Positions 1 through 5,096 of a stretch of 5,098 bases of DNA are shown here, in pieces. A program made the translations under genes and the position numbers. The stretch's first letter is position 1, and each line of letters starts with the position of its first letter. The notes under the pieces are model-generated. The model saw only the letters and a list, made by a program, of their open reading frames with translations. It was not told the DNA's origin and ran no database searches. Origin of the DNA: a bacterium. GTDB lineage: Bacteria; Spirochaetota; Spirochaetia; Treponematales; Rectinemataceae. Location: the NCBI GenBank assembly GCA_021813065.1, contig JAKALZ010000157.1, positions 1 through 5,098 of the forward strand, read 5' to 3'.

Positions 1-422
1 GGATATTTTTTCGCAAGCTCCTGTTTCTTCTCGGTCAATGTGCCTATCGGAAACACGTAGCTCGGTTTCTCATCCAGAAGCCCGCTCGCGATGAGTCTCT
101 CTTTCTCTTTCCCCGTGATGCCCGCGAGCCGCGATGCGCGCACATACACTCGCGCTCCGATGGTAAGCTCGTCGCCACTATTCCCAGGAGGAATTTCAGA
201 CGCTGACGCGTGATCGACACTGTACCACTCGCGCACAAGCGCGTTGTCGACCGTTCGCTGAATGATCGTGGGGGTCAAGAGCTCTCCGGCGGTGCTCAGC
301 GCGAGCGCGAGAAGGGCGATAATCGCGAACAGCGTGTAGGGTTTGAGATACGACATGATTCTGCGCATAATCTGCGCGTCGTAGCCTTTCGTGACTGGTT
401 CCGCGTCGAAGAATTCAGCCAT
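1..422 (-). CDS. ABC exporter half-transporter, second subunit (partial, N-terminal 140 aa)
   Basis: This gene is seen only as its N-terminal part: it starts at the ATG at 422-420 and stays open to the window edge (140 whole codons, no stop). The protein begins MAEFFDAEPVTKGYD, then has an amphipathic stretch and a first membrane segment at about residues 32-54 (FAIIALLALALSTAGELL). From about residue 60 to 140 it is hydrophilic with no second membrane segment, so the loop after TM1 is at least 80 residues. The start is well supported: GGAGGG lies 5 bases upstream, and the ATG overlaps the end of the preceding ABC gene (ATGGCTGA), which implies translational coupling. I infer that it is the partner of that subunit in a heterodimeric exporter, and that it should carry the canonical catalytic Glu missing there. 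The ATP-binding domain lies outside the window, so the ABC assignment rests on the TM1 region and the context. The transported substrate is unknown. Confidence 0.75.
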   Translation of the reverse strand, partial: MAEFFDAEPVTKGYDAQIMRRIMSYLKPYTLFAIIALLALALSTAGELLTPTIIQRTVDNALVREWYSVDHASASEIPPGNSGDELTIGARVYVRASRLAGITGKEKERLIASGLLDEKPSYVFPIGTLTEKKQELAKKY

Positions 423-2199
423 TGAGACCCTCCGTATCGTGTGCCTCCCCGCAGTTCGCGCAGGATTCCTCTTCAAGCTGCTGGAGCGCGGCGATACGCG
501 CATAGAAACCTTCACTCTCAGACAGGAGCTGCTCGTGCGTTCCCTTTTGTTGGATCTTTCCACCGTCGAGAACGATGATCTGATCAGCGTTGCGCAAGGT
601 CGAAATGCGGTGCGACACGATTACGGTCGTCTTTCCTCTCCGCTCTTCGAGAAGGGCGCGTAAAATTCGCTCTTCAGTTTCAGCATCAACCGCGGAAAGC
701 GCGTCATCGAGCAAGAGAATATCGGAATCTACCGCAAGCGCACGGGCGAGCGCGATACGCTGTTTCTGCCCTCCAGAGAGAGTGATGCCCCTCTCCCCCA
801 CAATCGTATCCCACCCCTGCGGGAATAGGATCAGATCTCTCTCGAGTCCCGCGATCCACGCGATTTCATCAAAGCGCGCTTGCCCTAAATCGGAAGTCGA
901 AAAAAGAATGTTTCCTCGAATGGTCTCAGAGAAAAGGAAGCTTTCTTGCGGCACAACGCCAAATGTGGATCTGAGCGATTCTAGGCTGAAAGAGCAAATA
1001 TCTTTCCCGCCGATATAAATGTGCTCCTCGCCCGGCTCAAGCATTCGCGGCAGCAGCTTGAACAGCGTACTTTTCCCCGAGCCGACCTTTCCGAGTATTC
1101 CGAGTATCGAACCGGAGTTTACCCGCAACGAGATATCGCTCAGCGCGAGTTTTTCCGAACCGGGGTATCGGTAGTCGAGCGCGCGAATCTCTATGTCGCC
1201 ATGAGGCCGTTCCATGATCATCCGCTTCGATTCTTGGATCTCCGCTTTCGTACCGAGCACTTCGTTGATGCGCTTGAGGCTCGCGGCGCCGCGCTGAACG
1301 ATGTTCACAGTGAACCCAGCGCTCATCATTGGCCACACCAGCATCTCCAGGTACGATAACATCGCGATGATGGAGCCTGGCGTCATCTTGTTGCGGATGG
1401 ACGCGTTCCCTCCGAAGTACACGAGCAGTACAGTGCTCAACCCCGAGAGGAAGGTGATGAAGGGGAAAAAGAAGCCTGACGTCTTTACGAGTTCCATGAT
1501 CGCGTTCTTATACTCAGTGTTGGCCGAAGAGAATGTATCGAAGAAGTGCTGCTCCTTTACGAAGGATTTGACCACGCGCACTCCCGCGAGCGATTCCTGG
1601 GCAATGTTCGAGAGTCTGCCGTAGATGTCCTGAATCCTCTTGAAGAGTGTGCCGACAATTCGACCGAAGAGGAGGATGAGCGCGGTGATGAGCGGCAAGG
1701 GAATGATGACCCATGCCGCGACCGCCGCGTTGTTGGCGAACATCGCGACAAGGATCATCGCGGTCATAAAAACGCCATCGACGAGGGCTACAAAGCCCAT
1801 GCCGGTTGCCTGGCGTATCGTGCTGATGTCGTTGGTCGCGCGGGCCATGAGGTCGCCTGTCGTATTCTTGCGAAAGAAACCGCCCGACATCGAGAGAATG
1901 TGCGTAAAGAGGCGGTTTCGCATCTCGGCTTCGATTCTGCGGCTGGCGATATTGATGAAGTAACGCCAGAAAAATCGCCCAATCGAAATGATGAGCGCAA
2001 GAATCACCATCGCGATGAGGGGCGAGCTCAGATCGCGCAGTTGAAAACTGCCGCTGACTATTGTATCGATCGCGGTTTTTATATATCGGGGAATGATGAC
2101 TTGGCTCGCGTCGACTGCGATGAGGCAGAGAATGCCTGCGATGTATCTAAATTTATAGTTCTTTAGATGCGGTAAAAGCGTCGCGTACTCTTTAAACAT
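415..2199 (-). CDS. ABC exporter half-transporter, degenerate-site subunit (BmrC-like), 594 aa
   Basis: This is a complete type IV ABC exporter half: an N-terminal six-helix membrane domain (about residues 1-320) fused to a C-terminal ATP-binding domain. Visible motifs are A-loop Tyr343/Tyr345 (DYRYPG), Walker A GKVGSGKST at 370-378, Q-loop Gln418 (VVPQES), signature LSGGQ at 474-478, Walker B ILLLDD at 494-499, D-loop SAVD, and H-loop His530 (VSHR). The residue after the Walker B Asp498 is Asp499 instead of Glu. This change is typical of the non-hydrolysing site subunit in heterodimeric exporters such as BmrC/BmrD, LmrC/LmrD and TM287/TM288. The loop between TM1 and TM2 is short. A Cys pair (CANC, 580-583) sits in the hydrophilic tail. 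The ATG at 2199 has no Shine-Dalgarno sequence, but a -10 box lies 9 bases upstream. The partner gene overlaps its 3' end. It probably exports a hydrophobic drug, lipid or peptide; the substrate cannot be read from the sequence. Confidence 0.95.
   Translation of the reverse strand: MFKEYATLLPHLKNYKFRYIAGILCLIAVDASQVIIPRYIKTAIDTIVSGSFQLRDLSSPLIAMVILALIISIGRFFWRYFINIASRRIEAEMRNRLFTHILSMSGGFFRKNTTGDLMARATNDISTIRQATGMGFVALVDGVFMTAMILVAMFANNAAVAAWVIIPLPLITALILLFGRIVGTLFKRIQDIYGRLSNIAQESLAGVRVVKSFVKEQHFFDTFSSANTEYKNAIMELVKTSGFFFPFITFLSGLSTVLLVYFGGNASIRNKMTPGSIIAMLSYLEMLVWPMMSAGFTVNIVQRGAASLKRINEVLGTKAEIQESKRMIMERPHGDIEIRALDYRYPGSEKLALSDISLRVNSGSILGILGKVGSGKSTLFKLLPRMLEPGEEHIYIGGKDICSFSLESLRSTFGVVPQESFLFSETIRGNILFSTSDLGQARFDEIAWIAGLERDLILFPQGWDTIVGERGITLSGGQKQRIALARALAVDSDILLLDDALSAVDAETEERILRALLEERRGKTTVIVSHRISTLRNADQIIVLDGGKIQQKGTHEQLLSESEGFYARIAALQQLEEESCANCGEAHDTEGLNG
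428..433 (-). promoter_or_regulatory. Ribosome binding site for the second ABC subunit
   Basis: GGAGGG on the minus strand lies 5 bases before the ATG at 422, inside the 3' end of the upstream ABC gene. It fixes the start of the downstream gene, which is too truncated here for other start evidence. Together with the 8-base gene overlap it suggests that the two subunits are made in a coupled, near 1:1 ratio. Confidence 0.8.
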
Positions 2200-2208
2200 G
2201 GGGAATTA

Positions 2209-2237
2209 ATTGTAGCGAGGGGTGCGCTGACACGCAA
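2209..2237 (-). promoter_or_regulatory. Predicted sigma70-type promoter for the ABC exporter operon
   Basis: On the minus strand, TTGCGT (-35, 2237-2232) is separated by exactly 17 bases from TACAAT (-10, 2214-2209, 5 of 6 consensus). Only 9 bases (TAATTCCCC) lie between the -10 box and the ATG at 2199. A start 6-8 bases after the -10 box would give a leader of only 1-3 bases. The -35 box matches consensus only in TTG, so the assignment rests mainly on the -10 box and the spacing. Confidence 0.6.
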
Positions 2238-2247
2238 GCCAGTTGCG
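2233..2247. repeat. Inverted repeat CGCAA-N5-TTGCG between the divergent promoters
   Basis: This perfect 5+5 base inverted repeat has a 5-base centre (GCCAG), and each arm overlaps one of the two opposed -35 boxes. An outer pair, GTGCGC at 2222-2227 and GCGCAC at 2245-2250, also forms an inverted repeat over the same region. It may be an operator for a dimeric regulator controlling both directions, or simply the outcome of two similar -35 boxes placed back to back. Confidence 0.4.
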
Positions 2248-2271
2248 CACTTTTCGTGGCTTCGGCATAGT
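2243..2271 (+). promoter_or_regulatory. Predicted sigma70-type promoter for rnhA
   Basis: TTGCGC (-35, 2243-2248) is separated by 17 bases from CATAGT (-10, 2266-2271, 4 of 6 consensus). The ATG of rnhA begins 7 bases after the last base of the -10 box, so the expected transcription start is the A of the start codon itself. There is no Shine-Dalgarno-like sequence between them. It is weaker than the opposing promoter, but spacing and geometry mirror it. Confidence 0.5.
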
Positions 2272-2277
2272 GCAGCT

Positions 2278-2811
2278 ATGAAGCACCAGGAATCGATCAT
2301 CGTGTACACCGATGGCGGATGCAAGGGCAATCCAGGCCCCGGCGGATGGGCGTATGTGATGCGTTTCGGCGATCGCTACCGCGAAGACTATGGCGCGGAA
2401 CCGGCTACTACCAACAATAAGATGGAACTTTCCGCAGTCATAATGGCGCTCTCATTTTTGCGCGAGAGGGTTGAGACTGTGCGCCGTCCCCAAGAAGATG
2501 GCCAACCCGCGCCTTCTTCTTGGATGAAAGCCCCGATCATCGTTTACACCGATTCGCTCTATGTAAAGAATGGTATTAGCTCGTGGGTTATTGAATGGAA
2601 GAAACGAGGGTGGAAAACCGCCGCGAAAAAGCCAGTGATGAATCAGGAACTATGGCAACGTCTCGATACCCTCTGTCAGCGCCTGAATCCACGGTTCGAA
2701 TGGGTGGAAGGTCACGCGGGCAACCCTGACAATGAGCGCTGCGACGCTCTCGTGGGACTCGCGGTCGAGCAACTCAAGAAGTCTGGAGCGATTTCTTCAG
2801 AGAGATCTTAG
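2278..2811 (+). CDS. rnhA: Ribonuclease HI, 177 aa
   Basis: This cytoplasmic endonuclease degrades the RNA strand of RNA-DNA hybrids, for example R-loops and primer remnants. The metal-binding carboxylates are all visible: Asp12 in YTDGGCKGNPGPGGW, Glu50 in TTNNKMEL, Asp92 in YTDSLYV and Asp156 in NERCDALV. His146 (VEGHAGN) matches the flexible catalytic His. The spacing from Glu50 to Asp92 is 42 residues against 22 in the E. coli enzyme. About 20 extra residues therefore lie at roughly 64-85, a charged, Pro-rich stretch (RRPQEDGQPAPSSW). A Trp- and Lys/Arg-rich segment (SSWVIEWKKRGWK, 101-113) matches the basic handle region that binds the hybrid. The ATG has no Shine-Dalgarno sequence and follows a -10-like box directly, so initiation may be leaderless. 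No earlier in-frame start is plausible, because the conserved core begins at residue 7. The gene is monocistronic, divergent from the ABC operon and convergent with the lipoprotein gene. Confidence 0.96.
   Translation: MKHQESIIVYTDGGCKGNPGPGGWAYVMRFGDRYREDYGAEPATTNNKMELSAVIMALSFLRERVETVRRPQEDGQPAPSSWMKAPIIVYTDSLYVKNGISSWVIEWKKRGWKTAAKKPVMNQELWQRLDTLCQRLNPRFEWVEGHAGNPDNERCDALVGLAVEQLKKSGAISSERS
2294..2553 (+). repeat. 20-base direct repeat within rnhA (2294-2313 and 2534-2553)
   Basis: The 20-base sequences at 2294-2313 and 2534-2553 are identical except at one base (2304 g, 2544 t) and are exactly 240 bases (80 codons) apart in the same frame. Both encode IIVYTD, ending in catalytic Asp12 and Asp92. 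The interval between the copies holds the first half of the RNase H fold plus its insert. Confidence 0.85.
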
Positions 2812-2814
2812 CGA

Positions 2815-2848
2815 GGCGCAAGCGCCCCAACGCGATGTCCAACGCGTT
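2815..2848. terminator. Small hairpins in the convergent gap (weak terminator candidates)
   Basis: Two short inverted repeats occupy the gap between the converging rnhA and lipoprotein genes. One is GGCG-CAAG-CGCC (2815-2826). The other is AACGCG/CGCGTT with an 8-base loop (2829-2834 and 2843-2848), which overlaps the lipoprotein stop codon. Neither has a T-run on either strand, so they are poor intrinsic terminators. The location is the only other argument. An 8-base direct repeat CCAACGCG (2827-2834 and 2839-2846) is also present. Confidence 0.25.
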
Positions 2849-4298
2849 ACGGGAGCGAACTGAGAAGATCGCTCGCGAAAACTTGTCCCCCGAGAGTCCT
2901 GAGCGCGTTCGACATCGCGTCTCGCTCCGAACTTCCCATACCCTGCGCGCTCTTGCTCGCGGAGTAGAGCGTAGTGCCGTTCAGAAGATCGTATACATTC
3001 ATCGACCCGCTCACGGAGGCGATGAAGTAGTCGCCATCTTTTGAGATTGAACCCAGGTCGAGCGTCGCGAGGGCAAAGCGCTTTACGCTCGAGGGCGCCG
3101 AAGCTCTAAGCTGCGCGATATCCGGCGCCGAGCCTGCGGGAGAGACGGCATCCGCTACCACGAATCCCTGCTTTACAAGAGCCTCCTTGAGGCTATTGCC
3201 AAAAGCGGCGAGGTCAAGCGAAGCGGCGGTCTGCGAGCTGTTAGCCCGCACGGCGATTGCGAGAGGGATGTTTTTCGCAGCCGACACGACGCTGTAGGCC
3301 GCGTATGCCACATTGCCCGACAAATCAGCCTCGACAGCATCACTGTAGGGCAATGCCCATGACGGCAAACTTGAAAATAGATCGCTTATGCTCGCGAAGT
3401 CGATCTGCACCGATATGCGATATTTCCCCGCGATATCGACTGCGGCGACATTGAACACGGCGATTCCATTGGCATCAGTAAAAGCTTGCGCGGTAGCCGT
3501 GCCGATCCTTCCGGAAGAGAGCTTTCGTGGAAAGGCAATTACAAGCGGTGCGCCAGCGACAGGGTACTCTGAACCGCCCCGATTCGTCATGAGTCGTGCG
3601 GTTATTGTAGGCAGTGCTCCGCCGAGGGAAACCTGGGCATTCGATCCAGATACGATTGAGAGCGAAAGTGTGGCAGCGATACCTGAAGCCTTCTTTGCGT
3701 TGCGCTCGAGCTTCACCTGGGCGTTGTCGATGTCGGAACCTCCCGCGGCGGTCATCGCCTCGGCGTAGAACCGAATCGCGTCGAGCTGCCGACCTTCAGC
3801 GGCGGCGGCATCACCCTTCTGCTCTGGAACCACGACCGCGTCAATTTTTTCTTTAAAAAGCGCCTCCAGGCGAGCTTTCTCTTTCTGAAGTTCTTTTGTC
3901 TCATACCGCGCAAGGACATGCACGGTGTAAAGGCCTGACTTCCCATCTTTCTGAATATATTTTTCGACAACCTCAAAACCAGCGATACGGCCTTGAGATT
4001 CCGTGGTGACAGTCTGAGTAATCTTTGCTTGGTAGTCGGTGAGTGAGGCTTGAGCCTCCGCGCTCGACGAGACACTGATCGAGACGCCCATGTACTTCAT
4101 GATACCCGCGATGAGGGACGCGGTGGCATCGCCAATCGTGGTCGCGCTGTCAGCTCCTGAGGAAGAACCCACAAAAAAAGTGTACTTCGAGTCTGGTTGC
4201 GGTGTTTGTACCACCCATACGGGGACTTTGGGCGCGCTCGCGCAGCCCCATGCGATCATCGCGATCACCACGCCAAGAACAACACTTTGCTTCTTCAT
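2847..4298 (-). CDS. Multidomain LPP20-like lipoprotein, 483 aa, function unknown
   Basis: This is a secreted lipoprotein: MKKQSVVLGVVIAMIAWGC gives a basic N-terminus, a hydrophobic core and a lipobox A-W-G-C with Cys19. Such a relaxed lipobox is common in spirochaetes. After PKVPVWV, residues 26-133 look like an LPP20-type domain ending YTVHVLARYE. Residues 134-205 are helical and charged (LQKEKARLEALFKEKI), possibly one TPR-like hairpin. Residues 206-300 are beta-rich and Ig-like (PVAGAPLVIAF, then TDANGIAVFNVAAVD, then GKYRISVQIDF). Residues 343-483 form an alpha/beta domain (FGNSLKEALVKQGFVV, then FIASVSGSMNVYDLLNG), faintly like LpoB/CsgG-type lipoprotein domains; that match is weak. 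The ATG at 4298 is chosen because GAGGGA lies 7 bases upstream; a TTG at 4313 would put that site inside the gene. It follows a paralogous lipoprotein gene on the same strand. It probably sits in a periplasm-facing membrane leaflet or on the cell surface. The role is unknown. Confidence 0.88.
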   Translation of the reverse strand: MKKQSVVLGVVIAMIAWGCASAPKVPVWVVQTPQPDSKYTFFVGSSSGADSATTIGDATASLIAGIMKYMGVSISVSSSAEAQASLTDYQAKITQTVTTESQGRIAGFEVVEKYIQKDGKSGLYTVHVLARYETKELQKEKARLEALFKEKIDAVVVPEQKGDAAAAEGRQLDAIRFYAEAMTAAGGSDIDNAQVKLERNAKKASGIAATLSLSIVSGSNAQVSLGGALPTITARLMTNRGGSEYPVAGAPLVIAFPRKLSSGRIGTATAQAFTDANGIAVFNVAAVDIAGKYRISVQIDFASISDLFSSLPSWALPYSDAVEADLSGNVAYAAYSVVSAAKNIPLAIAVRANSSQTAASLDLAAFGNSLKEALVKQGFVVADAVSPAGSAPDIAQLRASAPSSVKRFALATLDLGSISKDGDYFIASVSGSMNVYDLLNGTTLYSASKSAQGMGSSERDAMSNALRTLGGQVFASDLLSSLP

Positions 4299-4305
4299 GG
4301 TATTT

Positions 4306-4311
4306 TCCCTC
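4306..4311 (-). promoter_or_regulatory. Ribosome binding site of the large lipoprotein gene
   Basis: GAGGGA lies 7 bases before the ATG at 4298. It decides the start: an in-frame TTG at 4313 would add five residues (MRENT) before the signal peptide and has no ribosome site of its own. Confidence 0.75.
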
Positions 4312-4329
4312 AAGAGCTCACAATGTTCA

Positions 4330-4348
4330 GCGGCGAGAAATCCACCGC
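4330..4348 (-). other. Leader hairpin upstream of the large lipoprotein gene
   Basis: On the minus strand, GCGGTG-GATTTCT-CGCCGC forms a 6-base-pair stem (one G-T pair) with a 7-base loop. It lies between the terminator T-run and the ribosome binding site. It has no following T-run and does not cover the ribosome site. It may be a 5' UTR stabilising stem, or chance. Confidence 0.3.
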
Positions 4349-4351
4349 GTG

Positions 4352-4393
4352 AAAAAATGCCCCGGGAGCACTGCTATAAATGCGGCCAGGGCA
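4352..4393 (-). terminator. Intrinsic terminator after the small lipoprotein gene
   Basis: Reading the minus strand, TGCCCTGG (4393-4386) pairs with CCGGGGCA (4365-4358) in an 8-base-pair stem with one G-T pair. The loop is 20 bases, and six T (4357-4352) follow at once. It starts 15 bases after the stop codon of the 215-aa lipoprotein gene, which is the normal place. The long loop weakens it somewhat; a 3-base inner stem (TGC 4383-4381 with GCA 4370-4368, read as GCA...TGC on the minus strand) may close part of it. Confidence 0.7.
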
Positions 4394-4408
4394 CGACGAT
4401 AGTCCTTG

Positions 4409-5056
4409 TCAATCGCCAAAGAAATCCTTAGCGACTGTGTTTTGAACGAGATCCATGGCGCGTTTCTGCTCGGGAGTCGGTTGCTGCGCTCCTGCCACTT
4501 GCGAAAGCAGCATATCGAACTGTTTCTGGAGCATGTCTTTGCTGATCGCCCAGAGCTGAATTACACGGTAAATCTGTTTGTCGGGCTTATTCTCAGGCGT
4601 GTAGGTCTGGACTTTAACCCACCAATCGGCTTCTTGCCTGAACCCTGAGAATTTCGCCTCGCCGACGCTCGCCACAAAGCGTTCGCCGTACGCGCCAAAA
4701 TTCTTTGAATCCGCATCCGCGACGTTCGCGCCTTTGAACGCGTCTTTCACTCTCGTGGACAGGTATCGGGCGATTTCAGTATCCGCTTGCATGCGCTCCG
4801 CAAGCAGTTGCGCGCTCTGGAGATTCTGAGCTTCAAACTGCGCGATGAACACGACATAATCTTTATAGTCCGCAAGTTTTTCAATGTCCTTGTATCCCCC
4901 GAGGATCGCGAGCTCCACCCACTTCGGCGTCTTCACGCCGTATGCGGTTCCCTTGTCCTCGAGAAGCACTTCGCCTTTTCTCAGTGGCGCCTTCGTTCCG
5001 CACGAAGCCAAAATGGCCACGAGCAACAATGCGAGAACAATTTTCCCTGCTTTCAT
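4409..5056 (-). CDS. LPP20-like lipoprotein, 215 aa, function unknown
   Basis: This lipoprotein has a clear signal peptide: MKAGKIVLALLLVAILASC gives a basic start, a hydrophobic core and a classical lipobox L-A-S-C with Cys19. After a short linker, residues 43-170 resemble an LPP20-type domain: TPKWVELA, a helical region (LQSAQLLAERMQADTEIARYL), then GF and a terminal strand YRVIQLWA followed by helix KDMLQKQF. The pattern Y-x-V-x2-L-x7-LQK at 163-178 recurs at 124-139 of the larger downstream lipoprotein, so the two look like paralogues. The C-terminal tail is Gln-rich and helical (GAQQPTPEQKRAMDLV). The ATG at 5056 is preferred over one at 5077, because AAGGAGG lies 5 bases before it and the longer form would place acidic residues before the signal peptide. 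A terminator follows. A membrane-anchored, periplasm-facing or surface role is inferred; the partner is unknown. Confidence 0.9.
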   Translation of the reverse strand: MKAGKIVLALLLVAILASCGTKAPLRKGEVLLEDKGTAYGVKTPKWVELAILGGYKDIEKLADYKDYVVFIAQFEAQNLQSAQLLAERMQADTEIARYLSTRVKDAFKGANVADADSKNFGAYGERFVASVGEAKFSGFRQEADWWVKVQTYTPENKPDKQIYRVIQLWAISKDMLQKQFDMLLSQVAGAQQPTPEQKRAMDLVQNTVAKDFFGD

Positions 5057-5061
5057 CTTTT

Positions 5062-5068
5062 CCTCCTT
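5062..5068 (-). promoter_or_regulatory. Strong ribosome binding site of the small lipoprotein gene
   Basis: AAGGAGG, a full match to the anti-Shine-Dalgarno core, lies 5 bases before the ATG at 5056. It excludes the in-frame ATG at 5077, which would read through this site. Confidence 0.85.
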
Positions 5069-5090
5069 CGAAAACATCTTTATGAGAATT

Positions 5091-5096
5091 TTTATA
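5091..5096 (-). promoter_or_regulatory. Possible -10 box of the lipoprotein gene (window edge)
   Basis: TATAAA on the minus strand (5096-5091), within an AT-rich stretch 34 bases before the start codon, could be a -10 element. The -35 region lies outside the window, so this cannot be confirmed. Confidence 0.3.

Noticed and set aside
186..192. AGGAGGA on the plus strand, resembling a strong ribosome site
   Set aside because: The nearest usable start (GTG at 210) is 17 bases away, and the frame is antisense to the ABC partner gene.
44..238. Minus-strand open frame of 64 codons near the left edge
   Set aside because: It overlaps in another frame the partial ABC gene, which has a ribosome site, coupling to its neighbour and a membrane segment.
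590..1018. Open frame of 142 codons on the plus strand opposite the ATPase domain
   Set aside because: It mirrors the conserved Walker and signature region; the Ser/Arg-rich composition is typical of an antisense shadow.
1546..2166. Open frame of 206 codons on the plus strand inside the ABC gene
   Set aside because: It is antisense to the well-supported membrane domain, is Arg/Asp/Glu-rich with low-complexity composition, and has no recognisable domain.
4296..4313. TTG start at 4313 for the large lipoprotein
   Set aside because: It would swallow the ribosome site GAGGGA; the ATG at 4298 has that site at 7 bases and gives a cleaner signal peptide.
4407..4412. Perfect -35 hexamer TTGACA on the minus strand at the small lipoprotein stop codon
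   Set aside because: The nearest -10-like sequences (TTTATA or TATAGC, 4373-4380) are 26-28 bases away and lie in the terminator loop, so spacing is wrong.
5057..5077. ATG at 5077 for the small lipoprotein
   Set aside because: AAGGAGG lies inside this extension and serves the ATG at 5056; the extension adds charged residues (FSKEEK) before the signal peptide.
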